Assembly: GCF_022879595.1 (NCBI RefSeq)
Contig: NZ_CP084265.1
Coordinates: forward strand, 1,302,001-1,366,000
Source of the DNA: Caballeronia sp. Lep1P3
Lineage (GTDB): Bacteria > Pseudomonadota > Gammaproteobacteria > Burkholderiales > Burkholderiaceae
Reading direction: 5' to 3'
Length of the DNA: 64,000 nt
The stretch's first letter is position 1. Each line of letters begins with the position of its first letter. The position numbers and the translations under genes were made by a program. Of this stretch, positions 9,050 to 18,174 are shown piece after piece. Under the pieces are notes generated by a model. The model had not been told where the DNA came from, did not search any database, and saw only the letters and a program-made list of their open reading frames with translations.

Positions 9050-9184
9050 GCCCGTTTTTTGCCGGTATTCTGCTGTCGCTTCCGTTCGTCGGGTGTCGCC
9101 ATTGCTGCGACATCGCATTTTCCATTGCCAGCGCGCCCGCGCTGTCATAGTGTTGAGGCACTGTCCCGTGCCTGCACGCGTGCG

Positions 9185-9649
9185 ATGCTCGACCCGACCG
9201 AAGATCTCTCGCTTTACCAACTCCGCCAGGCGACGATGGCCGACTTCGCCTTCGCCGAATCCCTCACGCACGACAACATGGTCGGCTATTACCGACGCCA
9301 CAATCTCGTATGGCGCGGCGATCTCTTTCTGTCGAGCTGGCGCGAGTCCGAAAACTTCATCCTGCAGGCGGACGGCGTGCCGATCGGCGTGATGCGCGTC
9401 ACCGAGGAAGACGATTCGCTGCATATCCGCGACGTTCAGATCGCGCAGGGCTATCGCGGGCGCGGAGCGGGTACGTTCCTGCTGAGCACCGCCCACCGCT
9501 GGGCGCGCGCGCGTGGCCTCGCCGAGTGTCAGTTGCGCGTGTTCGTCGATAACCCCGCGGCGCGTCTCTATCTGCGACTTGGCTATCGTCCGGCGGGGCC
9601 GCGGCTCGCGCAGCTTGGCGCCATCCGGCATATGGTTCGGCGCGTCTGA
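9185..9649 (+). CDS. GNAT-family N-acetyltransferase
   Basis: A 154-residue GNAT protein. The acetyl-CoA binding motif appears as QGYRGRGAGTFLL around residues 89-101, followed by the conserved helix with LRVFVDNPAARLYLRLGY. The ATG at 9185 is the first plausible start after the tRNA terminator; the same frame is open back into the tRNA-Asp gene, which cannot be coding. Substrate unknown. No operon partner: the next gene is convergent. Confidence 0.8.
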   Translation: MLDPTEDLSLYQLRQATMADFAFAESLTHDNMVGYYRRHNLVWRGDLFLSSWRESENFILQADGVPIGVMRVTEEDDSLHIRDVQIAQGYRGRGAGTFLLSTAHRWARARGLAECQLRVFVDNPAARLYLRLGYRPAGPRLAQLGAIRHMVRRV

Positions 9650-9674
9650 CGCGCTATCGGCAGGCTGCGGCGCA

Positions 9675-10508
9675 TCAGGCATTGCCGGCGTCGGGTTCAT
9701 CGCTCGAATCGCGCGCGAAAAAGGCGCGAGGACTCTCGCCGAAGGCACGGCGAAACATCGCCGAGAACGCGCTCTGACTTTGATAGCCCAATTCCAGCGC
9801 CACTTGCGCGAGCGGCCGGCCCTGGCTCAATAGCGGAATGGCGCGCGCGAGCACCGCCTGTTGCCGCCATTGCGAGAAGCTCACGCCGAGTTCGCGTCTG
9901 AAAAGGCGCGCGATCGTGCGCGTGCTTGCGCCCGCCTCGGACGACCAGCGTTCGAGGTCCGAATGAGACGGATCGGCAAGCACGGCGTCGCAAAGCGCGC
10001 GCAGGCGTTTCTCGTTGGGCATCGGCACGGAAAGAGGCAGCGGCTGCGAGCGGATGATTTCGTCGAGCGCGAGTGTCCCGAGCAGGCGCTCGCGCTCGCG
10101 CGTGATCGGCTCTTCGTCCAGCGACGCGATCACTTCGCGCAGCAGCGGCGACACCTCGACGACCCGGCAAGCGCCGAGGCCCGCCGGCACGACGCTCGCG
10201 TCGACGTAGAGCGTGCGCAAGTACGCATCCTCCACAATGACCACTTCGTGCGTGACATTGGGCGGAACCCAGATGGCGCGAGAGGGCGGCACCATCCAGG
10301 TCGAGTCGGCCGTCGCGACGCGCAGCACGCCGCGCGACGTATAGGCCACCTGCGCCCACGGATGCGTATGCAACGCGATGCGAACGCCATAGGGCACTGG
10401 CCGCGAGCGCACGCGGATCGGATGCTCGAGCGTCGGCGAGTGCTCGACGGGAATGTCGAGATGCTCGACCTGCTCGACGTGCGGCAGTGAATCGGCGAAC
10501 GTAGCCAT
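9675..10508 (-). CDS. AraC-family transcriptional regulator
   Basis: A 277-residue regulator: an N-terminal cupin-type sensing domain (about residues 20-140, with HTHPWAQVAY) and a C-terminal AraC double helix-turn-helix (about 180-270), ending in the family motif GYQSQSAFSAMFRRAFGESPRAF. The frame extends upstream to 10649, but the start at 10508 leaves room for the promoter of the divergent gene at 10657. The ribosome site is weak, so the start is tentative. Regulated gene unknown; the divergent AIG2-like gene is a candidate. Confidence 0.82.
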   Translation of the reverse strand: MATFADSLPHVEQVEHLDIPVEHSPTLEHPIRVRSRPVPYGVRIALHTHPWAQVAYTSRGVLRVATADSTWMVPPSRAIWVPPNVTHEVVIVEDAYLRTLYVDASVVPAGLGACRVVEVSPLLREVIASLDEEPITRERERLLGTLALDEIIRSQPLPLSVPMPNEKRLRALCDAVLADPSHSDLERWSSEAGASTRTIARLFRRELGVSFSQWRQQAVLARAIPLLSQGRPLAQVALELGYQSQSAFSAMFRRAFGESPRAFFARDSSDEPDAGNA

Positions 10509-10656
10509 GTCGGTTGAAGGCCTGCGCACATGTTTGACGGCGGCGCGACGCTGGCGCCGCAATTCGCCGATGTTAATCGACGGCTCCAAGCGCAGCAGCT
10601 TTTTGAGCGGCGATAATGCGCGCCTATCCACGTTCGTTGGAAGGAGCACTCAATCG

Positions 10657-11076
10657 ATGCAACACGTCTTTGTCTACGGCACACTGCGCGCCGGTGAGGT
10701 GAACGACATCAACCGCGCCGCCGAGCGTCACGCGATTGCCTCGCCGACCTTCATCGGCACGGCGCACGTTCGCGGCTGGCTTTTCGATTTCGGGAAGTAT
10801 CCCGGCCTCGTGCTCGATGCCGCGGGGTCGCTCGTCATCGGCGACGTCTACCGGATCGAAGATTCGCTCGTCCCCGTTCTCGATGAGATCGAAGAGGTGT
10901 ATCCGGGTGTGGAGGGACTATTCCGCGCGCATCGGCTGCACGTCGAAGTACAACTGGACGGCGAAGCGCCGCACGTCGATTGCCTGGTGTACCCGGTCGA
11001 GGCGAGCGCCGTCGAGGGACTGCCGCGCATCGAAGGCGGCGATTGGGTCGCGCATCGTTTCGCGCGATGTGCGTGA
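10657..11076 (+). CDS. Gamma-glutamylcyclotransferase-like (AIG2/GGCT fold) protein
   Basis: A 139-residue protein opening with VFVYGTLRAGE, the substrate-loop signature of the AIG2/gamma-glutamylcyclotransferase fold. The ATG has AAGGAG at 10641-10646. Family members cyclise gamma-glutamyl amines or amino acids to 5-oxoproline; the glutamate in LDEIEEVYPG is in the region where the catalytic acid lies. Exact substrate unknown. A GC-rich hairpin without T tract (11122-11150) follows. Confidence 0.82.
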   Translation: MQHVFVYGTLRAGEVNDINRAAERHAIASPTFIGTAHVRGWLFDFGKYPGLVLDAAGSLVIGDVYRIEDSLVPVLDEIEEVYPGVEGLFRAHRLHVEVQLDGEAPHVDCLVYPVEASAVEGLPRIEGGDWVAHRFARCA

Positions 11077-11173
11077 CGCCAATGCGTCGCAGGACAGGGA
11101 AAGATCGAGCAAAACCGGTCACGCCGCCATCGCGATGCGGTGGCGGCGTTAGCACGCCGAAGCGCTCTCGCCT

Positions 11174-11416
11174 TTACTCGGCGGACTGCTTCGATTTGCC
11201 GTGCGACTTCCTGTGATGGCCCGACTTGTGCATCGTCGATTGATCCATCTGCATGTTTTGCATGTTGCTCTGCTGGGATTGCAAGTTCTGCGCGCGCGAT
11301 TCGATGTCGGAGATCCGTTGCGGATCGGTGCTCATCGTCACGCCGCCTTCGCTCTGCGCGTAAGCCGATGCCATCGCGCTCAAGGACAAAAGAACAGCCA
11401 GGGACACTTTCTTCAT
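11174..11416 (-). CDS. Small secreted protein of unknown function
   Basis: An 80-residue protein with a clean signal peptide (cleavage likely after AYA, residue 20) and a mature part rich in Gln, Met, Ser, His and Lys, ending in a basic His-Lys tail. A good AGGAG site precedes the ATG. The mature part looks unstructured; the Met/His content could bind metal, but this is only a guess. I do not recognise the family. Confidence 0.7.
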   Translation of the reverse strand: MKKVSLAVLLSLSAMASAYAQSEGGVTMSTDPQRISDIESRAQNLQSQQSNMQNMQMDQSTMHKSGHHRKSHGKSKQSAE

Positions 11417-11683
11417 TGTTAGCTCCTAATAGCAGTTGAACCCGGGAATCGCCTGTCCGATCCGGTTGGAAAGACAATGGGCAAACAGCAAGAATCGCTC
11501 CCGATTCAGCCGGCGCGGTTCGCTTCGCAGAAGGCGATCGCGCGCACGTCTGATAACGCATCATAGGCCTGGAATCGGTCAACCATATGTCCGGCGACAT
11601 TTCCGGTTCCGGCATTTCCGACCGGAGCCGCATGATACCGGCGCCCGGCGATAGTTTCCACTCCTGATCAATTCGATGCGCGG

Positions 11684-12433
11684 CTAGTACAGATGCAGCC
11701 AGCGCCAGACGTAGAAACGCGCAAGCCCGATGAGTTCGTGCAGCGCGAGTTCGCTATTCACGAAGTTCCAAAAGCGCGGAATCACCGTCATGGGCGTGCT
11801 CCGCACGTTCGAGACGTAGGGCTGCGGTTCATAGCCGAACGCCTCGAAGGCCCGGAGCGAGCGTCGCATGTGATAAGCGGACGTCACGACGATCAAAGCG
11901 CTGTCATGTGCGTTCCCTAGTATGGCGGCTACGTTTCTCGCGTTCTCGTAGGTGTTGTAGCTCGTGTTTTCCCGCGTGAGATCGGCGGACGGCACGCCCC
12001 GGGCCAGTACGTAAGGCGCGTAGTTATCGGCTTCCGCCTGTCCGTGATGCTCCGGATCGCCGCCGCTCAGGATCACGCGGCACGACGCGCCCGCGTCGCG
12101 GCATTGTCTGTAGAGGAGGGCGACGGCGGCGATGCGCGTCATCGAGTCATGCTTAGGCACGAGCGTCCCTTGGCGGCGATCCGTGCCGCCGCCCATTAGG
12201 ATGATGGCAGTCCTGGGTGCGAACGAGGGCGGTATCGTCTGCTCATAGCCACGCTGCGCGAGACCGAGCAGCGGGCGCGCGAACCAGCCGGTGCCGAATC
12301 CCCAGATCAGCAGCAACGCGGCAATGCCAATAGGTTTGCGGCGACGCTTGCAAAGCGCAAACAATGCAAAAAAAAGCAGCAATAAAGTAAATAGAACCAA
12401 TTTAATTGGGGTAACGTATTGGTTTGAAGGCAA
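11684..12433 (-). CDS. YdcF/ElyC-like membrane protein (DUF218)
   Basis: A 249-residue protein with two N-terminal membrane segments (about 11-27 and 34-52) and a DUF218 domain, recognised by ILMGGGTDRR, VILSGGDPEHHGQAEA, the Asn-Thr-Tyr-Glu-Asn segment and TSAYHMRRS. Family members (YdcF, SanA, ElyC) act in the cell envelope, in some cases in peptidoglycan or undecaprenyl-phosphate metabolism. Role here unknown. It stands alone. Confidence 0.85.
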   Translation of the reverse strand: MPSNQYVTPIKLVLFTLLLLFFALFALCKRRRKPIGIAALLLIWGFGTGWFARPLLGLAQRGYEQTIPPSFAPRTAIILMGGGTDRRQGTLVPKHDSMTRIAAVALLYRQCRDAGASCRVILSGGDPEHHGQAEADNYAPYVLARGVPSADLTRENTSYNTYENARNVAAILGNAHDSALIVVTSAYHMRRSLRAFEAFGYEPQPYVSNVRSTPMTVIPRFWNFVNSELALHELIGLARFYVWRWLHLY

Positions 12434-12682
12434 TTAGCTCCGTCATCGCGTATTCAGAGCGCATCGGCGGGCGTCGCAGTAAAGCGCGCGATCAGCGCGC
12501 TCTCAACGGGGGCTTTTAATAGAAAGCAGCACCTAACGCAAGCGGCGGCCAAACATTCGGGCTGCGATCGGCTGTAGCCGATTCGTCAGCGCAAAATTCG
12601 GCGCGCCGCGTTTAGTCGACGTCGCGGACCGTCTTGCGATAGTCACGAGCGTCGTCATGGCTGCATAGGAAGAAAGAACGAG

Positions 12683-12994
12683 ATGACCACGTATTCCAAC
12701 GAAGCGGTACTCGAAGCACTCCGCCGAGCGCAGTATCGCCAGGTTCCGTGGGCGAAACGCCCCAACGTCTTCGACCGTCTTCGCGCCCTCGGGCTGCTCG
12801 AGCTTGCGCGGCAACGCACCGTGGCACCAGCGCCCGGATTTCACGCTCCGGTCGATATCGCCGTCGTCACCGAGCGCGGCAAGCAGGAATTCTCACGGCT
12901 GTCGCGCGACGAGCGTTCCAATGACTGGGATTTGCGCCGCGCCGAACCCTACGCATTCGGCGGTCACGAGGCGGTTCTCGAAGCGAGAGTCTAG
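12683..12994 (+). CDS. Hypothetical protein, 103 residues
   Basis: A soluble 103-residue protein. The N-terminal half (ALRRAQYRQVPWAKRPNVFDRL) and a Thr-Glu-Arg-Gly-Lys turn could form a small winged helix, but I do not recognise the family. GC-rich third positions match the neighbours, and a modest purine-rich site precedes the ATG. The 250 bases between the YdcF-like gene and this ORF contain nothing convincing. Confidence 0.5.
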   Translation: MTTYSNEAVLEALRRAQYRQVPWAKRPNVFDRLRALGLLELARQRTVAPAPGFHAPVDIAVVTERGKQEFSRLSRDERSNDWDLRRAEPYAFGGHEAVLEARV

Positions 12995-13079
12995 GGGGGC
13001 GCAACGTTCCCGCGGCGACATGCGGATCGGCGCACGGCCGAGGGAACGGCGTCGTCGCACGGCCCGACAGCTTCAGGCG

Positions 13080-13108
13080 AAAAAAAGCCCGCGTCCGGGG
13101 ACACGGGC
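13080..13108 (-). terminator. Terminator of the small secreted protein gene
   Basis: On the minus strand a 9-bp stem with one G-U pair and loop CCCG is followed by seven T. It lies about 85 bases after the stop of the gene at 13194-13448. Confidence 0.75.
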
Positions 13109-13193
13109 AGACCGGATCTTACTGTTGCCATGCAGTGCTCATGGCACCTTGTCTGACTGACGCGCACGCGTTGGGTTCCGCCGGCGGCGATTA

Positions 13194-13448
13194 TCAATGA
13201 TGCGGCGGTCGTTCGTCGCGTTCGTTGTCGGGGCGTGCGTGCGCGTTACTCGCGATATCGCTGCGCAAGTCTCCTCGCGGCGCCGGTGGCCCAGCGCCGT
13301 GCGCCCGGGCGATGTCCGGTGGCGACGGCGCCGGTGTTTTCGCGCTCAATCGCAGATCGGTTGCCGCGGGCGGCTGCGCCTGGACCGCTGCCGTCATGCC
13401 AGCGAGCGCCGCGAGCGCGCCTTGGACGACCAGGGTCGATGCCTTCAT
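13194..13448 (-). CDS. Small secreted Pro/Ala-rich protein
   Basis: An 84-residue protein with a signal peptide (cleavage likely after AQA near residue 25) and a mature part rich in Pro, Ala, Asp and His that looks disordered. GAGGA precedes the ATG and a strong terminator follows, which supports a real transcription unit. Family not recognised. Confidence 0.6.
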   Translation of the reverse strand: MKASTLVVQGALAALAGMTAAVQAQPPAATDLRLSAKTPAPSPPDIARAHGAGPPAPRGDLRSDIASNAHARPDNERDERPPHH

Positions 13449-13614
13449 GCAAGTTCCTCAAGCCACGTTGGGGCGTGTCGAGTCACTCACAAGCTATGCC
13501 TGCTTGCGGCGAGCCGCTGTAAGCAATAGTAAAGAGTTGTTTCGCGCTGGCTGCGCGCGTGGAAGGCTGATGCGGAGGACAGAGCGGACGCGGTGAGCGC
13601 CCGCGATGGGGAAG

Positions 13615-13638
13615 CGAAGCCGGATACGCCCGGCTTCG
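13615..13638. repeat. Isolated GC-rich hairpin
   Basis: A 9-bp perfect inverted repeat (CGAAGCCGG/CCGGCTTCG) with a 6-base loop, just past the stop of the minus-strand gene at 13660. It has no T tract on either strand, so it is not a classical terminator. Confidence 0.5.
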
Positions 13639-13659
13639 ATCAGGCGACTTGAGGCGACC

Positions 13660-14061
13660 TCAGGCCATCTTGACCGGCGCGCGCCACGATTCCGGATTGG
13701 TCCAGAACGCGCCGCGCAGACGGTCGCGGCTCGGCGGCGCAGGCGGTTTGACCGCGCTCGAACCGATACGCCCGCGCAACGACACTTCGCGGCCGTTGCT
13801 CGACAGACGCTTCACGATTTCCGCGAGCGTGCCGTCGGCTTGCCACTCGTCGAAGCGGCGGCGGCAAGTGGGCGGCGAGGGATAACGGCCCGGCAGCTTC
13901 GACCAGCCTTCGCCCGTCGACAAGACCCACAGCACCGCATTGACCACCGAGCGGGCTTCGACGCGCGGACGGCCGCGCCGTTCGCTGCGCGCCGGCTCCG
14001 AACAGAACAACGCCTCAACCAGCGCCCACTCGTTATCTCTCAAATCGTCGAACAGCACCAT
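13660..14061 (-). CDS. Solitary IS5-type transposase N-terminal domain (DUF4096) protein
   Basis: A 133-residue protein whose first ~85 residues match the DNA-binding N-terminal domain of IS5-group transposases: DLRDNEWALVEALF, GRPR, VVNAVLWVLSTGEGWSKLPG, and CRRRFDEWQADGTL. The DDE catalytic domain is absent. Instead there is a basic Pro-rich tail. A GAGGTGAG ribosome site precedes the ATG, and no terminal repeats or adjoining transposase half are visible. It resembles the gene at 41630. Either a stable remnant or a domesticated DNA-binding protein. Confidence 0.75.
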   Translation of the reverse strand: MVLFDDLRDNEWALVEALFCSEPARSERRGRPRVEARSVVNAVLWVLSTGEGWSKLPGRYPSPPTCRRRFDEWQADGTLAEIVKRLSSNGREVSLRGRIGSSAVKPPAPPSRDRLRGAFWTNPESWRAPVKMA

Positions 14062-14473
14062 ATCTCACCTCAGCGAAGCTAACCCCGGTGCGCTGCCCCG
14101 CGCCGCGCACTCTGGTCGAATCCGATGTACGAATACCAGGGAAGGCCGAAGCGACAGCGCCGAACGATGTTTCATGTATCCGCGCGTTGGCTCCGACCTC
14201 TGTGCGCAATGAAATGCGAGAACCGTGCCATGCGAGTGGTGAATCCCCGGAGAGCCGCATGGCAGTAGGCTGACGCGATGCCAGCATGGCCCGTATCAGA
14301 CCCGAAACGGATTGATTAAGAAATCGGGACAATCACCAATCCTGTGCGGCAGGCCCGTCGGACGTGCGCTCGCCCGTCATGTTGCACCGCAGCGAAACGG
14401 GCGTTCGCGGGCGCGGCATCGGGCGCCGGTGTTTATACTCACGCATGAATCCGGCAATTGATGAGAAGCGTGA
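14062..14473. other. Gene-free region between DUF4096 protein and LysR gene
   Basis: About 410 bases without a convincing gene. A -10-like TATACT at 14434-14439 lies 35 bases before the LysR start, without a recognisable -35. No terminal repeats of an insertion sequence are apparent. Confidence 0.4.
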
Positions 14474-15388
14474 ATGAACGCCCCCCTGAATGTGACGTTG
14501 CGGCAACTCCGCGTTTTTATCGAAGTGTCGCGGCTGCGCAGCTTCAGCCGCGCGGGCGACGAGATCGGCCTCACGCAATCGGCAGTGAGCCGTTGTGTGC
14601 GTGAGCTGGAAGGCGAGATCGGTATCAAGCTGATCGACCGGACGACGCGCGAAGTGCAGTTGACCGATGTCGGCACGAATCTCGTCGGCACGGTGTCGCG
14701 TCTTCTCGCCGATCTCGACGAAGCCCTGCGCGAGGTGCGCGACTTAGGCCAGCAGCGCCGTGGCCGCGTGATCGTCGCGGCGAGCCCGACCATCGCGTGC
14801 CGCCTGATGCCGCGCGTGATCGCGTCGTGCTCGCGCCAGTTTCCGTTGATCTCGCTGAGTCTTCGCGACGACGTCCAGTCCGACGTGCTGCGCAAGGTCA
14901 AGTCGGGCGAGGTCGATTTCGGCGTCGTGATCGGCCCGTTTTCCGCCGACGACCTGCACGGCGAACCCGTGACGACGGATTCCTTCTGCCTCGTGGCCCG
15001 GCGCGACCATCGGCTCGCGCAGGAGCGCGCCGTGCCGTGGGACGCGCTCGCGGGCGAGCGGCTCGTGATGCTCGATTACGCTTCCGGCAGCCGTCCGATC
15101 ATCGACGCCGTCATGCAGCAGCACGGCGTCGAGGCGGATGTCGTGCAGGAACTCGGGCATTCCGCGACGGTGTTCGGGCTCGTCGAGGCGGGCGTCGGCG
15201 TGAGCGTGCTGCCCTGGCTGGCGTTGCCGCTGCCGGCGGATTCGTCGCTCGTGGCGCTGCCGCTCGAGCCGCGCGCCGAACGCACGGTGGAACTGGTGCG
15301 CCGGCGCGACCGCTCGTTGTCGCCGGCGGCGGAATCCGTGTGGTCGCTGATCGCGGCGCTTCCGCGGCGCGCCGAGGAACTCGACTGA
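14474..15388 (+). CDS. LysR-family transcriptional regulator
   Basis: A 304-residue regulator: N-terminal winged helix (residues about 8-67, with FIEVSRLRSFSRAGDEIGLTQ-type pattern and SAVSRCVRELE), linker helix, then a periplasmic-binding-protein-like effector domain (about 95-300). Length is standard. It lies 64 bases upstream of, and in the same direction as, the aminotransferase gene, which it may regulate. Effector unknown. Confidence 0.93.
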   Translation: MNAPLNVTLRQLRVFIEVSRLRSFSRAGDEIGLTQSAVSRCVRELEGEIGIKLIDRTTREVQLTDVGTNLVGTVSRLLADLDEALREVRDLGQQRRGRVIVAASPTIACRLMPRVIASCSRQFPLISLSLRDDVQSDVLRKVKSGEVDFGVVIGPFSADDLHGEPVTTDSFCLVARRDHRLAQERAVPWDALAGERLVMLDYASGSRPIIDAVMQQHGVEADVVQELGHSATVFGLVEAGVGVSVLPWLALPLPADSSLVALPLEPRAERTVELVRRRDRSLSPAAESVWSLIAALPRRAEELD

Positions 15389-15452
15389 GCGGCGCGTCAT
15401 CTCGAAATGCGCGCCGTCGCGTTAGACTTGCCTCTTTTCGACGGAGCGGGCG

Positions 15453-16748
15453 ATGAGTGAATCGGAAGGCGCGGTGACAGCGGAATTGAGCGGCTTATCG
15501 GGTGCCCACGCGGGTGCCCACGCGGGCGCACACGCGGACGTACATGCGGACGCGCATGCAGCCGGGCGCGGCGCGCCGAACGCGCGCGACGCGGTGCGCA
15601 GCTTGCGGCCGTCGCAGATTCGCGAGGTCGCGAACGCGGGTTTCGGCGTGCCGGACGTGCTGCCGTTCTGGTTCGGCGAGTCGGATCGCGTGACGCCCGA
15701 GTTCATCCGCGATGCGGCCGCCCGCGCGCTCGCCGATGGCGCGACGTTCTACACGCACAATCTGGGCGTCGCGCCGCTGCGCGAGGCATTGAGCCGCTAC
15801 GTGAGCGGGCTGCACGGCGCGACGCCGGCCGCCAACATCGCGGTGACGAGCGCCGGCGTGAATGCGCTGATGCTGGCGGCGCAGCTTGTCGTCGGCGCGG
15901 GCGATCGGGTCGTCGCCGTGACGCCGCTCTGGCCGAACCTCGTCGAGATTCCGAAGATTCTCGGCGCGACCGTCGAGACCGTGTCGCTCGACTACGGCGC
16001 GCGCGGCTGGACGCTCGATGTCGACCGGCTGCTCGCCGCGCTCACGCCGTCGACGCGCATGTTGATGATCAATTCGCCGAACAACCCGACCGGCTGGACG
16101 ATGACGCGCGAGCAACAGCGCGTCGTGCTCGACCATTGCCGCCGTCACGGAATCTGGATCGTGGCCGACGAGGTCTACGAGCGGCTGTATTACGGCACGG
16201 GCGCGAGCGTGGCGCCGTCCTTCCTCGATCTCGCCGCGCGCGACGAGCGCGTCATCGCGGTAAATTCGTTCTCGAAGGCGTGGCTGATGACCGGCTGGCG
16301 GCTCGGCTGGATCGTGGCGCCGGCCGCGCTGATGGACGATCTCGGCAAGCTCGTCGAATACAACACCTCGTGCGCGCCGTCGTTCGTGCAGCAGGCGGGC
16401 ATCGTCGCCGTCGACGAGGGCGAGCCGTTCACGCGCTCGCTCGTCGCGGATTTGCGCGCGAGCCGCGACCACCTGGTGAACGCATTGCAGACGATCGAGG
16501 GCGTCGACGTCCGCGCGCCCGACGGCGCGATGTATCTGTTCTTCTCGCTGCCGGGCGCGGAGCGCAGTCTGGAACTGTGCAAATCGCTCGTGCGCGAGGC
16601 GGGCGTGGGCCTCGCGCCGGGCAGCGCGTTCGGCGCGGAAGGCGAAGGCTTCGTGCGCTGGTGCTACGCGTGCGATCCGCTCCGGCTCGACGAAGGCGTC
16701 GAGCGTCTGCGGCGTTTTCTCGACGCGCGCGGCCAATCGCGGCAATAA
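15453..16748 (+). CDS. Class I/II PLP-dependent aminotransferase with His-rich N-terminal repeat
   Basis: A 431-residue fold-type I aminotransferase. Lys275 in NSFSKAW is the PLP Schiff-base lysine, preceded by NSPNNPTG (207-214) and Asp239 (VADEVY). The family core begins near residue 45. Before it lies a 40-residue extension with five Gly/Asp-Ala/Val-His-Ala repeats (residues 17-36). Function is amino-group transfer from an unidentified amino acid; the core resembles aspartate/aromatic-type enzymes. It may be under the LysR regulator just upstream. Confidence 0.9.
   Translation: MSESEGAVTAELSGLSGAHAGAHAGAHADVHADAHAAGRGAPNARDAVRSLRPSQIREVANAGFGVPDVLPFWFGESDRVTPEFIRDAAARALADGATFYTHNLGVAPLREALSRYVSGLHGATPAANIAVTSAGVNALMLAAQLVVGAGDRVVAVTPLWPNLVEIPKILGATVETVSLDYGARGWTLDVDRLLAALTPSTRMLMINSPNNPTGWTMTREQQRVVLDHCRRHGIWIVADEVYERLYYGTGASVAPSFLDLAARDERVIAVNSFSKAWLMTGWRLGWIVAPAALMDDLGKLVEYNTSCAPSFVQQAGIVAVDEGEPFTRSLVADLRASRDHLVNALQTIEGVDVRAPDGAMYLFFSLPGAERSLELCKSLVREAGVGLAPGSAFGAEGEGFVRWCYACDPLRLDEGVERLRRFLDARGQSRQ
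15501..15560 (+). repeat. Five 12-base tandem repeats in the aminotransferase gene
   Basis: Units of 12 bases starting GGTGCCCACGCG (the first two identical, the next three diverged), each coding a four-residue unit ending in His-Ala. Confidence 0.85.
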
Positions 16749-16776
16749 GTGAATGACTGTGCTGGCGAAGTGAGGC

Positions 16777-16815
16777 TCGGGGCGGAAGAGGGTTCACCTT
16801 TACGCCCCGAATCTT
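16777..16815 (+). terminator. Probable terminator after the aminotransferase
   Basis: An 8-bp stem (16777-16784 with 16803-16810), an 18-base loop and a T-rich tail ending in five T. Confidence 0.55.
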
Positions 16816-17081
16816 TTTGCGTAATATGGCGCTCAGTCACGCGCTTTCGCCTAGGAAAGCGCCACCTCGTCCGGCTGGATGGCCCGGCGGTTCGCTCACC
16901 GATCGCCCATTGTCGCCTCTCCCCGGTGCGTGCTCCCAATCAATATGACCGATTAGAATCGGGCGAGCGCGTCTTGAAACTCCGCGTCCAGCTTTATCGT
17001 GCGCCCGCTTCGGTGGCGCGCGAACACGCTCAGGTTCGATTCGACTTCGATCATTGACCAAACAGGGTTGGCCCAAGCTGC
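16816..17081. other. Gene-free leader of scpB
   Basis: No convincing gene, RNA or clear promoter pair in these 266 bases. Confidence 0.4.
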
Positions 17082-18047
17082 ATGAATACTCTAGAGGCGA
17101 AAATCGTCCTCGAGACTGCTTTGATCTGCGCGCAGGAACCGCTGCGGGTGAGTGAGTTGCGCAAGCTGTTCGCCGATGACATTTCGGCGGATACGCTGCG
17201 CACGCTGCTCGAAGCGCTGCAGGCGGACTGGTCGGGCCGCGGCGTGGAACTGGTGGCGCTCGCGTCCGGCTGGCGCTTCCAAAGCAAACCCGCCATGCGG
17301 ACGTATCTGGACCGGCTCAATCCGGAAAAGCCGCCAAAGTATTCGCGCGCGGTGCTTGAAACGCTGGCGATCATTGCGTATCGGCAGCCGGTGACGCGGG
17401 GCGATATCGAAGAGATTCGCGGCGTGACGGTCAATACACAAGTGGTCAAGCAGTTGGAGGATCGCGGCTGGATCGAGGTGATCGGCCATCGGGACGTGCC
17501 CGGCCGGCCCGCGCTCTACGCGACCACGAAGCAGTTTCTGGACGATCTCGGTCTGACAGCGCTCGATGAACTGCCCGCGCTCGACAATCCGTCGGCGCAA
17601 CTCGAAGCGTCGCTGCTCGCGCAACATTCGATGGACTTCCCGGCCGGCGCGCAGCCGGACGCGTCGTCCGCGAAAGGCGTGCCCGATGCCGCCGATTCGG
17701 GCGGCACTGAATCCGCGCATCCGGCGGACTCCGCGAGCGACGTCACCGGCGGCGGAACGGATAATGCGAGCGAAGTCGCCGACGCCGGCAAAAGCGCACG
17801 CGCTGACGACGCGGAAGGGGCAGAACCCGCCGCTGCGCCGTCTTCCGGCGCCCGCGTGCAGCCGCTCAAACCGGCGCACGAGACGACAGCCGCGCCGGAG
17901 TCCGGGGAAAGACCTGCGTCAGCCGAATCGGGCGACGCTATCGAGCCGCAACGCGCTGACGGCGATCAGACCGATACGCACCCGTCCAGCGACGTCGAAC
18001 TGAACGGCGACGACTCCGAAGAAGAACCGAGGGCGCGCCGCGCCTGA
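17082..18047 (+). CDS. scpB: Segregation and condensation protein B
   Basis: A 321-residue protein. Residues about 1-180 hold the two winged helices of ScpB ([54 protein letters not shown]). ScpB dimers bind ScpA and SMC to form the chromosome-compacting complex. After about residue 185 comes a 135-residue acidic, Ala/Ser/Asp/Glu-rich tail that looks disordered and makes this protein much longer than the ~190-200 residues of compact family members. It is followed in the same direction by rluB, a common pairing. Confidence 0.94.
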   Translation: MNTLEAKIVLETALICAQEPLRVSELRKLFADDISADTLRTLLEALQADWSGRGVELVALASGWRFQSKPAMRTYLDRLNPEKPPKYSRAVLETLAIIAYRQPVTRGDIEEIRGVTVNTQVVKQLEDRGWIEVIGHRDVPGRPALYATTKQFLDDLGLTALDELPALDNPSAQLEASLLAQHSMDFPAGAQPDASSAKGVPDAADSGGTESAHPADSASDVTGGGTDNASEVADAGKSARADDAEGAEPAAAPSSGARVQPLKPAHETTAAPESGERPASAESGDAIEPQRADGDQTDTHPSSDVELNGDDSEEEPRARRA

Positions 18048-18174
18048 TGCAATTGCATGGCCCCTGATCCGCACGGCTCTCGATAAAACATCACGTCGAA
18101 GACGACGAGCCGGACCGATCAGCGGAATTTTTGACGCGCCCGCCCAGGGCGCGCATTCGACATTTGAGGTTGTT

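Noticed and set aside
14033..14332. Minus-strand 99-residue frame upstream of the DUF4096 gene
   Set aside because: It overlaps the start of the better-supported gene in another frame, has no ribosome site and no recognisable pattern.
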